Shown here piece by piece: positions 1 through 6,590 of a stretch of DNA of 12,447 nt. Both the position numbers and the translations under genes were made by a program. The stretch is from Candidatus Thiodiazotropha sp. (ex Gloverina cf. vestifex) (GTDB taxonomy: Bacteria > Pseudomonadota > Gammaproteobacteria > Chromatiales > Chromatiaceae). The stretch covers positions 1 to 12,447 of the forward strand of contig JAHXHT010000050.1 of assembly GCA_025656435.1 (NCBI GenBank). The letters are read 5' to 3'. Every line of letters starts with the position of its first letter. Within the stretch, counting starts at the first letter, position 1. The notes under the pieces were generated by a model. It was given only the letters and a program-made list of their open reading frames with translations. It searched no databases and had not been told where the DNA came from.

Positions 1-116
1 GTTGTTTGCTTCATGGGGTCTATATAATGATTGGCCTAGAATGTGCACCATTATCCCTCAATCGATGGATTCGTTCAGAGCTTCCCTAACTCAGGCAGCG
101 CCCCAAACTGATGAAT

Positions 117-1355
117 TTAATTCCCTACGGGGCGATGCCGGGCCAGGCCCGGTAACTCACCACTCAGTCCCATGGCTCGACGCACCATCAGATGTTTCAG
201 CGGCCCCGATCGATCCGCTAATGTGAGCCCCAGGTTTCTGATCTGTTGAAGTGGCGGGATTTCGTTACTGAAGGTTCGCTTGAAGGCATCCATGGCTGTC
301 AGCATGCCCATATTGGCGCCCTTGCGTGTCCGTTCATAACGGCGCAGGGTGGCAAAGGCACCGATGGATCGACCTATCGATTTCGCATCGATCAGGGTTT
401 CCGCCAGAGTAGCAGCATCGAGAAAGCCCAGATTGACGCCCTGCCCCGCCAGAGGATGTATGGCATGTGCCGCATCACCGATCAGTGCAAGTCCCGGGCG
501 AATATAGGTCTCTGCGTGTCCCAAGCGCAATGGGAAGACACCTCTGGGACCCACAGCATTGATCTCACCAAGCATATGGTCACTCGCCAGCGTCAGCGCA
601 TGACAGAATGACTTATCATCCATCGCCATCAACGCCTCCGCCTCTTGTGGGGAGGTGGACCAGACAATGGAACAACGTCCGTCATCGATAGGGAGAAAAG
701 CCAGCGGACCGGTCTTCATAAATCTTTGCCGAGCCGTGTAGGCGTGATGTTGTTGCGGTGTGATGGTTGCGACAACGGCATGTTGATCGTAATCCCATCC
801 TTTGGTACCGATACCGGCCATCTCCCGGATCTGTGAATTTCTGCCATCTGCGGCGACAATCAATTGGGCTTGTAGATGCGTGCCGTCATCCAATATCACC
901 CCGGGTTTATCATCCAACAACAATTGGGTAACCCTGGCTGGACAACGCAAGGTCACTCCCTGCAGAGACTCCAATCGCTGCCACAAGGTCAGCTGAGTCA
1001 CACGGTTTTCGATAATATGCCCCAGATTGACCTCACCGAGTTCCGCTGCACTGAAGTGGATGCGCCCGCTACCGCCAGCATCCCAGACCTCCATGTCTGT
1101 GTATGGGCTGACTCGCAGTGCTTGCATCTGCTCCCACACACCAAGATTTTCCAACACGCATTGAGAGGCACGCGTCAAGGCAGAGACCCGTAGATCGACT
1201 TCATCTTTTGGCCAGCTTTGTTGTGGCTCTCTCATCTCAAGCACACAAACGTTAAAGCCCGCCTCAGCCGTAGCGCAGGCCAGCGCACTACCCACCATGC
1301 CGCCTCCGACGACGATGATATCGAATTGTTCGGGTGTGGTTTCCCGATCAGTCAA
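117..1355 (-). CDS. ubiI: UbiI-like FAD-dependent ubiquinone hydroxylase
   Basis: Class A flavoprotein monooxygenase expected to hydroxylate the ring of a ubiquinone intermediate (C5 position in E. coli UbiI) using FAD, NAD(P)H and oxygen, at the inner-membrane Ubi complex. With the chosen TTG start the protein has 412 residues, close to the family length of about 400. It shows the FAD-binding GGGMVG motif at residues 17-22, an AADGRNS (DG) motif near 168-174, and GDAAHAIHPLAGQGVNLGF near 293-311. The GVNLGFLDAA version resembles UbiI more than UbiH. The frame stays open up to 1415, but those codons lie inside ubiH. The TTG at 1355 overlaps the ubiH stop codon and has GAGG eight bases upstream, so I prefer it. 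It is the last gene of ygfB-pepP-ubiH-ubiI and is probably translationally coupled to ubiH. The family is clear; UbiI rather than another Ubi hydroxylase rests on motif and gene order. Confidence 0.9.
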   Translation of the reverse strand: MTDRETTPEQFDIIVVGGGMVGSALACATAEAGFNVCVLEMREPQQSWPKDEVDLRVSALTRASQCVLENLGVWEQMQALRVSPYTDMEVWDAGGSGRIHFSAAELGEVNLGHIIENRVTQLTLWQRLESLQGVTLRCPARVTQLLLDDKPGVILDDGTHLQAQLIVAADGRNSQIREMAGIGTKGWDYDQHAVVATITPQQHHAYTARQRFMKTGPLAFLPIDDGRCSIVWSTSPQEAEALMAMDDKSFCHALTLASDHMLGEINAVGPRGVFPLRLGHAETYIRPGLALIGDAAHAIHPLAGQGVNLGFLDAATLAETLIDAKSIGRSIGAFATLRRYERTRKGANMGMLTAMDAFKRTFSNEIPPLQQIRNLGLTLADRSGPLKHLMVRRAMGLSGELPGLARHRPVGN

Positions 1356-2571
1356 GTGAGACGCCTCGTGCGAGTCGCGGCAGACGCCCATTGACACCCA
1401 TAAACTGCCTCGCAACCAAATGTTTCAAACTCGGCAAACTGTCCAAACCAAGCAGACCGATGTTACGCGCCATTCTGAGCGGCCCCAGGGGGTTGGCAAA
1501 CAATCGGGCCAGACTGTCGGTAATCAAGGCAACGGCTTGCTGATCCCGTTGCCGCCATTTTTCATAACTTTCAAGTAACGACCGCTCTCCCGGATCTTGC
1601 TTCGAAACCGCCGCATCGCTTAATAGATCCGCCAACACAGCCACATCGCGCAGCCCCAGATTGAAACCCTGTCCGGTGACAGGATGTATGGTATGTGCGG
1701 CATTACCAACCAACGCCACCCTATTGCTGATCTGTTCCGTGGCCTGTCTGAGTCGCAACGGATAGGAGACACGCTTTCCTATACTCTCCATCCGACCCAG
1801 GCGATAACCAAACCGGTCTTGCAGATGATTGAGAAATGCCTGATCGGAGAGGGACATCAGGCCATCGACCTGATCATCCCTGGCTGTCCAAACCATCGAG
1901 ACTCTGCCTTCGGTCATTGGCAGCATCGCCAAGGGGCCACTGTCGGTAAAACGTTCGTACGCCATACCCTCGTGTGGTTTTGCTGTTGTCAGATTAGCAA
2001 TGATGGCGGTCTGGCCATAAGCCTGCTCCTTCAGTGGGATGGACAACATTGTTCTGACTTGAGAATCGCCCCCATCTGCTGCCACCAGCAGCTTCGTGTT
2101 GATTTCTTGAATATCACCATCCACTTCTAACGACACATCCACTCTGTCACCGTTCACCGTAAAGTGCCGCAACTTTGCAGGGCAGATAAACTCGACATCA
2201 GGAAGATCTGCCAGGTCCTTCTGCAGTACTTCACCCATAGCACGGGCAGTGGCGACATAACCCAAGGCGTCAACGCCCTCTTCATGACGATCGAGATGGG
2301 TAAAGCCGAAATGTCCACGATCAGAGATATGGATACGACAGATAGGCTCGGCAGATTTTGCCATTTCTCCCCACACGCCTATCGCCTGCAGGATCTTACG
2401 GCTTCCCCAGGAGAGCGCGATCACCCGATCATCAAAACTTGGTTGCACATTGGATGCGAGGGAAAAGGCCTCCACTATCCCAATGCGGAGCCCCTGGCCG
2501 CTTACCGCACGAGCAAGACTCGCACCGACCATGCCGCCACCGATGATCAGCAGATCGAATTCAGCCGACAT
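1348..2571 (-). CDS. ubiH: UbiH-like FAD-dependent ubiquinone hydroxylase
   Basis: Paralogue of the adjacent ubiI product. It is predicted to carry out the later ring hydroxylation of ubiquinone synthesis (2-octaprenyl-6-methoxyphenol hydroxylase in E. coli). The ATG at 2571 gives 407 residues. FAD-binding GGGMVG lies at residues 11-16, the AADGGDS motif near 164-170, and VGNAAHTIHPVTGQGFNLG near 288-306. The GNAA form, in place of GDAA, and GQGFNLGLRD are characteristic of UbiH. The open frame reaches 2619, but those extra 16 residues (arginine-rich) lie within the pepP coding region, and only from 2571 does the protein begin right before the Rossmann fold. The start overlaps the pepP stop by 11 bases, and the 3' end overlaps ubiI by 8. 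The C-termini of this protein and UbiI are still recognisably similar (MGVNGRLPRLAR versus MGLSGELPGLAR), consistent with an old duplication. Confidence 0.93.
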   Translation of the reverse strand: MSAEFDLLIIGGGMVGASLARAVSGQGLRIGIVEAFSLASNVQPSFDDRVIALSWGSRKILQAIGVWGEMAKSAEPICRIHISDRGHFGFTHLDRHEEGVDALGYVATARAMGEVLQKDLADLPDVEFICPAKLRHFTVNGDRVDVSLEVDGDIQEINTKLLVAADGGDSQVRTMLSIPLKEQAYGQTAIIANLTTAKPHEGMAYERFTDSGPLAMLPMTEGRVSMVWTARDDQVDGLMSLSDQAFLNHLQDRFGYRLGRMESIGKRVSYPLRLRQATEQISNRVALVGNAAHTIHPVTGQGFNLGLRDVAVLADLLSDAAVSKQDPGERSLLESYEKWRQRDQQAVALITDSLARLFANPLGPLRMARNIGLLGLDSLPSLKHLVARQFMGVNGRLPRLARGVSLD

Positions 2572-3880
2572 GGGTGACCGCCATGATCGCCTCAATCTCA
2601 TCAACCGTCTTCGGGGCATCTTTAGAGAGCACCTCGTTACCCTCTTTGGTCACAAGTACATCGTCTTCGATGCGAATACCGATATTCCACCATTTCTTTG
2701 CCACCCCCTTAGTACCCGCCGGCACATAGAGCCCGGGCTCGATAGTCAACACCATACCGGGTTCAAGTAGACGCCATGCGCCATCGACCTTGTAATCACC
2801 CACGTCATGCACATCCATACCCAGCCAATGTCCCGTACGATGTGGAAAGAAGGTTTTGTACTTCTCATCCTTGATCAATTTCGAGAGGGTGCCTTTTAGA
2901 AGGCCCAGCTTGATCAAACCACGGGTAACGGTACGAACCGCTGCATCATGGGGATCATTCCAATGGCTACCTGGCTTCACTTTTGCAATGGCTGCCAGTT
3001 GCGCCGCCAACACCAGTTCGTAGAGTTGCCGTTGTGGCTCGCTGAAGCTGCCGTTGACCGGGTAGGTCCGGGTAATGTCGGAAGCATAGTATTCATACTC
3101 ACAACCGGCATCGATAAGCAGCATTTGTTTATCTTGTATCTGATCCTGATTATCAATGTAGTGAAGCGTACAAGCATTGGTGCCAGCACCAACAATAGGG
3201 GGATAGGCTTGTGATTTGCCGCCTTGATGCGCACACTCGCGCACAAATAGCGCTTCCAGTTGGTACTCCCAAACACCGAGCTTGCAGGTCTGCATGACTT
3301 GCTTGTGAGCAGATGAAGAGATTCGAGCGGCTTTTCGCATGATTTTGAGTTCAGAGCGACTCTTGAACAATCGCATCTCATGCAGATAGTGATCCAGTGC
3401 AATGATCTCTATCGGCCCCTGCGATCCGCTACGGGATTCACACCGGATATGATTGATCCACTCAGGCAGGCGTTTGTCCAGATCAGGATTACAACCCATG
3501 GCAAAGTAGACACGCTCACACTGTTCCAACATGCCGGGCAGGATGTCATCCAGATCCCCTATCGGAAAGGAATCGTCTGCATCATATATCTCACAGGCAC
3601 CCTCTTGACCCGCACGTGCGCCGTCCCACTGCCCTTTATGCGGATCACGTTCCCGGTTGAACAGGATATATTCCGCATGCTTGCGGCCGGGGATGAGTAC
3701 ACAGACCGCTTCTGGTTCGGGAAAGCCTGTGAGGTAATAGAAGTCACTATCAGGACGATACGGAAAATGCACGTCCCGGTTACGTATATGAAGTGGCGCA
3801 GTAGGCAGGATTGCAATGCTGCCCGGCCCCATCATGCGCATCAATTCACGCCGACGCCGTCTGTACTCACTTGCCACCAT
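2561..3880 (-). CDS. pepP: Xaa-Pro aminopeptidase (M24B family)
   Basis: Cytoplasmic metallo-aminopeptidase that removes an N-terminal residue preceding proline. The protein has 439 residues, matching E. coli PepP (about 440). The N-terminal aminopeptidase-P domain covers roughly residues 1-135 and the pita-bread catalytic domain about 175-420. All five expected metal ligands can be located: D257 (LLIDAG), D268 (ASDITRT), H351 (HRTGHWLGMDVHD), E381 (TIEPGLY) and E405 (GIRIEDD). Their spacing matches the E. coli enzyme. The ATG at 3880 lies 12 bases after the ygfB stop, with AGGA (TAGGATAA) about 11 bases upstream. It is second in the ygfB-pepP-ubiH-ubiI operon, the same order as in E. coli and Pseudomonas. 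Nothing looks damaged. Confidence 0.97.
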   Translation of the reverse strand: MVASEYRRRRRELMRMMGPGSIAILPTAPLHIRNRDVHFPYRPDSDFYYLTGFPEPEAVCVLIPGRKHAEYILFNRERDPHKGQWDGARAGQEGACEIYDADDSFPIGDLDDILPGMLEQCERVYFAMGCNPDLDKRLPEWINHIRCESRSGSQGPIEIIALDHYLHEMRLFKSRSELKIMRKAARISSSAHKQVMQTCKLGVWEYQLEALFVRECAHQGGKSQAYPPIVGAGTNACTLHYIDNQDQIQDKQMLLIDAGCEYEYYASDITRTYPVNGSFSEPQRQLYELVLAAQLAAIAKVKPGSHWNDPHDAAVRTVTRGLIKLGLLKGTLSKLIKDEKYKTFFPHRTGHWLGMDVHDVGDYKVDGAWRLLEPGMVLTIEPGLYVPAGTKGVAKKWWNIGIRIEDDVLVTKEGNEVLSKDAPKTVDEIEAIMAVTHVG

Positions 3881-3892
3881 CGTGTCGTTATC

Positions 3893-4456
3893 CTATGTTT
3901 TTTTATGATCTTCGCGGCTTTCCGCCAACTCTTCCCATATCAGTATGGTTGCTACTCGCAGAAACTCCTGAAGTTCCATATAGGCGGCCTCGAAACTCTC
4001 ATCATCTTCTAGGGCATCCAGGTCCAAACGGGTAAATTCAGATATATCGTTCAGTGCTTCCCTGGCGTCACCTACGAATTGTTGTTCAGCAACACCCGCC
4101 AAACCCAGACCATAGAGATAACCTTCACACCACTTCACCAGCGCCTGTCCGCGTTCTTGCAAGGGTGTATCATCGTCTGGTAACAACAAGACAAATTCGA
4201 GTGCATCATCTGCCACTTGATGGCGGCTCACGAGATAGAGTTGACCCAGCATCTGGCGAGCCTCGCGGACCAACAGATCGTTCGAAGGCCTATCGGCAAA
4301 CAGTCCTTCTATCCACTCCACATGCGCTTGGGATGCGCCTGCGCAAATGAGACCACAGACCGATCCATGGGTTTCACTAGCCCCCAGATCCAGTCCAATC
4401 GACTCCAATGCCTGGTCGAAGCGATGGTATTCAGGCATAACAGGGCTATCATTCAT
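3893..4456 (-). CDS. ygfB: UPF0149 family protein YgfB
   Basis: Member of the YgfB/YecA (UPF0149) family; 187 residues, the usual length. Family features visible are the early GLDLGASETHGSVCGLICAG segment (residues about 21-40), the central KWCEGYLYGLGLAG (about 127-140), and an acidic C-terminal half ending in a predicted helix. The biochemical role is not settled for most members; in Pseudomonas aeruginosa YgfB has been linked to control of beta-lactamase and peptidoglycan recycling genes. The ATG at 4456 is preceded by GGAA at eight bases and by a stronger AGGAG further upstream. An internal ATG at 4438 has no visible ribosome binding site. This is the first gene of the minus-strand operon, divergent from the zap genes, as in E. 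coli. Confidence 0.93.
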   Translation of the reverse strand: MNDSPVMPEYHRFDQALESIGLDLGASETHGSVCGLICAGASQAHVEWIEGLFADRPSNDLLVREARQMLGQLYLVSRHQVADDALEFVLLLPDDDTPLQERGQALVKWCEGYLYGLGLAGVAEQQFVGDAREALNDISEFTRLDLDALEDDESFEAAYMELQEFLRVATILIWEELAESREDHKKT

Positions 4457-4492
4457 GCAATTTTCCGCGAATTCTCCTATGATTAGACGCGA

Positions 4493-4501
4493 ATCATAAC
4501 A
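4493..4501 (-). promoter_or_regulatory. putative extended -10 promoter of the ygfB operon
   Basis: On the minus strand this reads TGTTATGAT, a match to the extended -10 pattern TGnTATnnT. It lies about 37 bases upstream of the ygfB ATG. I see no good -35 hexamer, which extended -10 promoters can do without. It sits in the roughly 95-base divergent region between ygfB and the zap genes. Confidence 0.4.
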
Positions 4502-4551
4502 TGCAGTTGTAGAGATTGACCCACCACATCCAGCCCACTATATTGAAGCCC

Positions 4552-4785
4552 ATGATTGATAAAGAGAAAGCGGACGGCGCCGACCACGATCTGCGCAAAC
4601 TGGAGCAGCGTGTAGAAGAGTTGATCCACGCCTACTCCTATCTGAAAGACGAAAATAAATCGCTACGTGCCCGTCAGGACTCCCTGGTAGCAGAAAGAGC
4701 CACTCTGATCGAAAAGACAGAACTGGCCAGAACCCGGGTCGAAGCTATGATTACCCGCCTAAAATCCATGGAAACAACCCAGTGA
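4552..4785 (+). CDS. ZapB-like short coiled-coil protein (TIGR02449-type)
   Basis: Small protein, 77 residues from the ATG at 4552, that is almost entirely one charged coiled coil. Heptad-like spacing of L, V, I and A runs from LRKLEQRVEELIHAYSYLKD (about residues 14-33) through to the LKSME tail. This matches the short ZapB-like proteins (TIGR02449-type) encoded just before zapA in many gammaproteobacteria. The inferred role is in Z-ring organisation with ZapA, but no catalytic or diagnostic residue proves it. The frame is open from a TTG at 4516, giving 89 residues. I prefer the ATG because the coiled coil starts shortly after it and the extra residues (proline-containing) look non-conserved; neither start has a strong ribosome binding site. 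The stop codon overlaps the zapA start, implying translational coupling. Confidence 0.82.
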   Translation: MIDKEKADGADHDLRKLEQRVEELIHAYSYLKDENKSLRARQDSLVAERATLIEKTELARTRVEAMITRLKSMETTQ

Positions 4786-5096
4786 GCAGTAATCAGTTAC
4801 CTGTCACGATCAATATTCTGGACAAAGAGTACCGCATCTCCTGCCTGCCAGAGGAACGGGAATCCTTAATTCAGGCCGCCGCCTTTATCGACGGCCAGAT
4901 GCAGGAGATAAGACAGGCCGGGCGCGTTATCGGTACTGAACGCATTGCTGTGATGGCCGCACTTAACATCGCTAATGACCTGCTCTCCAACCAAAAGAGC
5001 AAAGACGACACCACCCAAACCATCAGCCGTCGCATCCAAAATCTTCAGGAAAAAATCGAAATTGCCCTGAACTCGACCAATCAACTGGAACTTTAA
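4782..5096 (+). CDS. zapA: cell division protein ZapA
   Basis: Promotes FtsZ protofilament bundling and Z-ring assembly at the division site. The protein has 104 residues, the usual ZapA length. The N-terminal globular domain contains VTINILDKEYRISCLPEERE (residues 8-27), which carries the conserved pattern of a short strand followed by the LPEE turn. RIAVMAALNIANDLL (about 54-68) matches the family's ERIAVMAALNIA-type helix. The C-terminal half is a coiled coil (SRRIQNLQEKIEIAL) expected to form the dimer and tetramer. It starts at a GTG that shares four bases (GTGA) with the preceding stop codon. The 6S RNA gene follows 24-odd bases downstream, as in E. coli and many relatives. Confidence 0.94.
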   Translation: MSSNQLPVTINILDKEYRISCLPEERESLIQAAAFIDGQMQEIRQAGRVIGTERIAVMAALNIANDLLSNQKSKDDTTQTISRRIQNLQEKIEIALNSTNQLEL

Positions 5097-5117
5097 GTCA
5101 ATTCGGTTTAGCCTAGA

Positions 5118-5315
5118 GGCATGACATCCCCTGCGGTGTTCGTTTGCAGCCCGGGTATTTTCTTGAGCCTAATTCCTACCCTGGGGTCATAATGAAAGCG
5201 CCGGTGTGCATGTCCGCTCTCATGCGGAAAGCCTGAAGCGCCTCTGTTGACCCCACTTGAACCGACTGGTTCAAGAACAAAGGTCAGCGACGGCACAGGT
5301 GGGGGATGTCACTCC
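5118..5315 (+). ncRNA. ssrS: 6S RNA
   Basis: Global regulator RNA that binds the sigma70 RNA polymerase holoenzyme in stationary phase. I see a long-range closing stem: 5122-5131 (TGACATCCCC) pairs with 5302-5311 (GGGGATGTCA). A diagnostic internal hairpin, CTTGAACC at 5256-5263 and GGTTCAAG at 5268-5275 with loop GACT, corresponds to the CTTGAACC...GGTTCAAG hairpin of E. coli 6S RNA. A GTGTGCATGTCCG...CGGAAAGCC segment (about 5204-5234) resembles the terminal stem region. The length of about 190 nt and the position between zapA and ygfA are typical. The exact 5' and 3' ends are estimates from the stem. The synteny is strong independent support. Confidence 0.92.
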
Positions 5316-5337
5316 ACTACCCTTATCCCACCCGCCT

Positions 5338-5937
5338 ATGCAACTATCGCAACTTCGACAAGAGATGCGCGCCAAACGGCAACAGCTGACGACACATCAG
5401 CTGAGGCAGCATAGCCAACAGCTCCTGCACCTCACCAGCAACTACAAGCCTTTCAGACATAGCAGGCAAATAGCTTTTTACTTTGCATCTCGAGGTGAAA
5501 TAGATCCTGCACCACTCATGAAACTGGCCATGCAAGCAGGCAAGCTCACGTATCTACCTGTACTAAGAAAAGGTCCAGAAAATGGATTGTGGTTCACGCC
5601 TTATCATAACGGCGATAGATTAATCAGGAATCGATTCGGCATCCCCGAACCCAAACAACGCCATGGGCGACAGGTGATGCCGTGGGCGCTTGACGCTGTC
5701 TTCGTTCCCCTCGTTGCATTTGACGGAACAGGCAACCGATTGGGTATGGGTGGTGGATATTACGACCGAACCTTTGCCTATCAAAAACAACGCAAGCACT
5801 GGAAAGGCCCCAAACTGATAGGTCTTGCTCATGACTTTCAATGCGTAGACAGCTTACCCAATCAACCCTGGGATATACCGCTTGATGCAGTGATCACCGA
5901 AGCACAAATCTATACGTTTCAGAAGACAGACTGCTAA
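5338..5937 (+). CDS. ygfA: 5-formyltetrahydrofolate cyclo-ligase
   Basis: ATP-dependent conversion of 5-formyl-THF to 5,10-methenyl-THF, returning an inhibitory folate to the one-carbon pool. From the ATG at 5338 the protein has 199 residues. Visible family features are an N-terminal basic helix (LRQEMRAKRQQL), FYFASRGEID (about 47-56) and YLPVLR (about 75-80). The C-terminal signature GNRLGMGGGYYDRTF (about 138-152) binds the nucleotide phosphate and substrate. The frame is open back to 5257, but those codons would lie inside the 6S RNA. No good Shine-Dalgarno precedes 5338; the base composition there is C-rich. The order ssrS-ygfA with about 25 bases between them implies that the mRNA is made by read-through from the 6S RNA promoter, as in E. 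coli. Confidence 0.94.
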   Translation: MQLSQLRQEMRAKRQQLTTHQLRQHSQQLLHLTSNYKPFRHSRQIAFYFASRGEIDPAPLMKLAMQAGKLTYLPVLRKGPENGLWFTPYHNGDRLIRNRFGIPEPKQRHGRQVMPWALDAVFVPLVAFDGTGNRLGMGGGYYDRTFAYQKQRKHWKGPKLIGLAHDFQCVDSLPNQPWDIPLDAVITEAQIYTFQKTDC

Positions 5938-6071
5938 ACACATCACGCTTGATAACCATCCTTCATGCATTTATGTACAAAAATGCACTTACGTTCAACA
6001 TTACACAAGCAACAAATTGAAATAATTAGCAAAAGATCGCTTTCATTTCTGAATTTTTTTTAAAGCTGAAT

Positions 6072-6077
6072 TATACT
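6072..6077 (+). promoter_or_regulatory. putative -10 element of the histone-like gene
   Basis: TATACT, five of six bases of the consensus -10, lies 41 bases before the ATG at 6119 in a strongly AT-rich stretch. No close match to TTGACA is found at 16-18 bases upstream, so the assignment is tentative. Confidence 0.4.
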
Positions 6078-6118
6078 CTGTTCATCTAATGGGTAGATGT
6101 CTCGGGAGGACAGTTCCA

Positions 6119-6517
6119 ATGGCTAAGAAAAAGGCCGCCAAAAAGAAGGCAGCAGTTAAGCGTTCAACAACCACCAGAAAGGTCACCACACGAAAGAAGG
6201 CGACAACCAAACGTAAGGTAGCACCGAAGAAAAAGGTTACCAAAAAGAAGGCGGCAACAAAGAAGAAAGCCACAGCCAAAAAGAGAGTGGCAAAGAAAAA
6301 GGCTACAACGAAAAAGAGAGTCGCTAAAAAGAAGGTAGCGAAAAAGAAAGTAACTAAGAAAAGGGCTGCAAAGAAGAAGGCAGCCAAGAAAAAAGTGGCG
6401 AAGAAAAAGGCCACTACGAAAAAGAGAGTTGCCAAAAAGAAAGCGGCACCTAGAAAGAAGGTTGCAAAGAAGCGACCGGCCCGTCCCAGGAAAGTGACAC
6501 CTAGGAAAAAGAGATAA
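6119..6517 (+). CDS. lysine-rich histone H1-like DNA-binding protein
   Basis: Protein of 132 residues built from only eight amino acids (A, K, R, T, V, P, S, M), with no acidic, aromatic or cysteine residues. It consists of short repeats of the type KKKATTKKRVAKK, similar to the C-terminal tails of eukaryotic histone H1, bacterial Hc1/Hc2 and the AlgP class. This predicts a disordered, strongly cationic protein that binds nucleic acid and compacts the nucleoid; DNA binding is inferred from composition. The ATG at 6119 is chosen because GGGAGG lies nine bases upstream, while the upstream ATG at 6089 lacks such a site. The repeat KKKATTKKRVAKK occurs around residues 59-71 and 95-107. It is monocistronic, with a strong terminator after it. 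Low-complexity sequence means homology cannot be judged by similarity alone. Confidence 0.88.
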   Translation: MAKKKAAKKKAAVKRSTTTRKVTTRKKATTKRKVAPKKKVTKKKAATKKKATAKKRVAKKKATTKKRVAKKKVAKKKVTKKRAAKKKAAKKKVAKKKATTKKRVAKKKAAPRKKVAKKRPARPRKVTPRKKR

Positions 6518-6543
6518 ACCTGATAATCAGGTACATCTAAAGC

Positions 6544-6570
6544 AAAAACCCCGCACTGCGGGGTTTTTTA
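6544..6570. terminator. bidirectional Rho-independent terminator
   Basis: An 11-bp stem (AAAAACCCCGC at 6544-6554 with GCGGGGTTTTT at 6558-6568) and a three-base ACT loop. The T-run on the plus strand ends the histone-like transcript, and the A-run on the other side provides a T-run for the convergent ilvA transcript. It lies between the stop codons of both genes (6517 and 6591). Confidence 0.92.
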
Positions 6571-6590
6571 TTTGTCACAGATTAGCGATC

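Noticed and set aside
1..116. Left edge, with a short plus-strand ORF beginning at position 2
   Set aside because: The ORF overlaps the 3' end of ubiI on the other strand and has no known motif; no terminator, tRNA or repeat is seen.
2572..2619. 16-residue arginine-rich extension of UbiH
   Set aside because: It lies within the pepP coding region, and the Rossmann fold begins directly after the ATG at 2571.
3380..4012. 210-residue plus-strand ORF opposite pepP and ygfB
   Set aside because: Spans the boundary of two well-supported minus-strand genes and encodes no recognisable protein.
5257..5337. N-terminal extension of the ygfA product
   Set aside because: These codons lie in the 3' part of 6S RNA, including its conserved hairpin and closing stem; family homology starts after the ATG at 5338.
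5966..5987. TGCATTT/AAATGCA hairpin after ygfA, considered as a terminator
   Set aside because: Weak AT-rich stem with an eight-base loop and no T-run after it; not enough to call a terminator.
6082..6435. 117-residue minus-strand ORF, very hydrophobic, looks like a membrane protein
   Set aside because: It is the antisense of the lysine-rich gene: AAA/AAG codons read backwards give F and L. It runs over the opposite gene and has no family resemblance.
6518..6532. ACCTGA/TCAGGT hairpin after the histone-like gene
   Set aside because: Only six base pairs and no T-run; the strong terminator at 6544-6570 follows directly.
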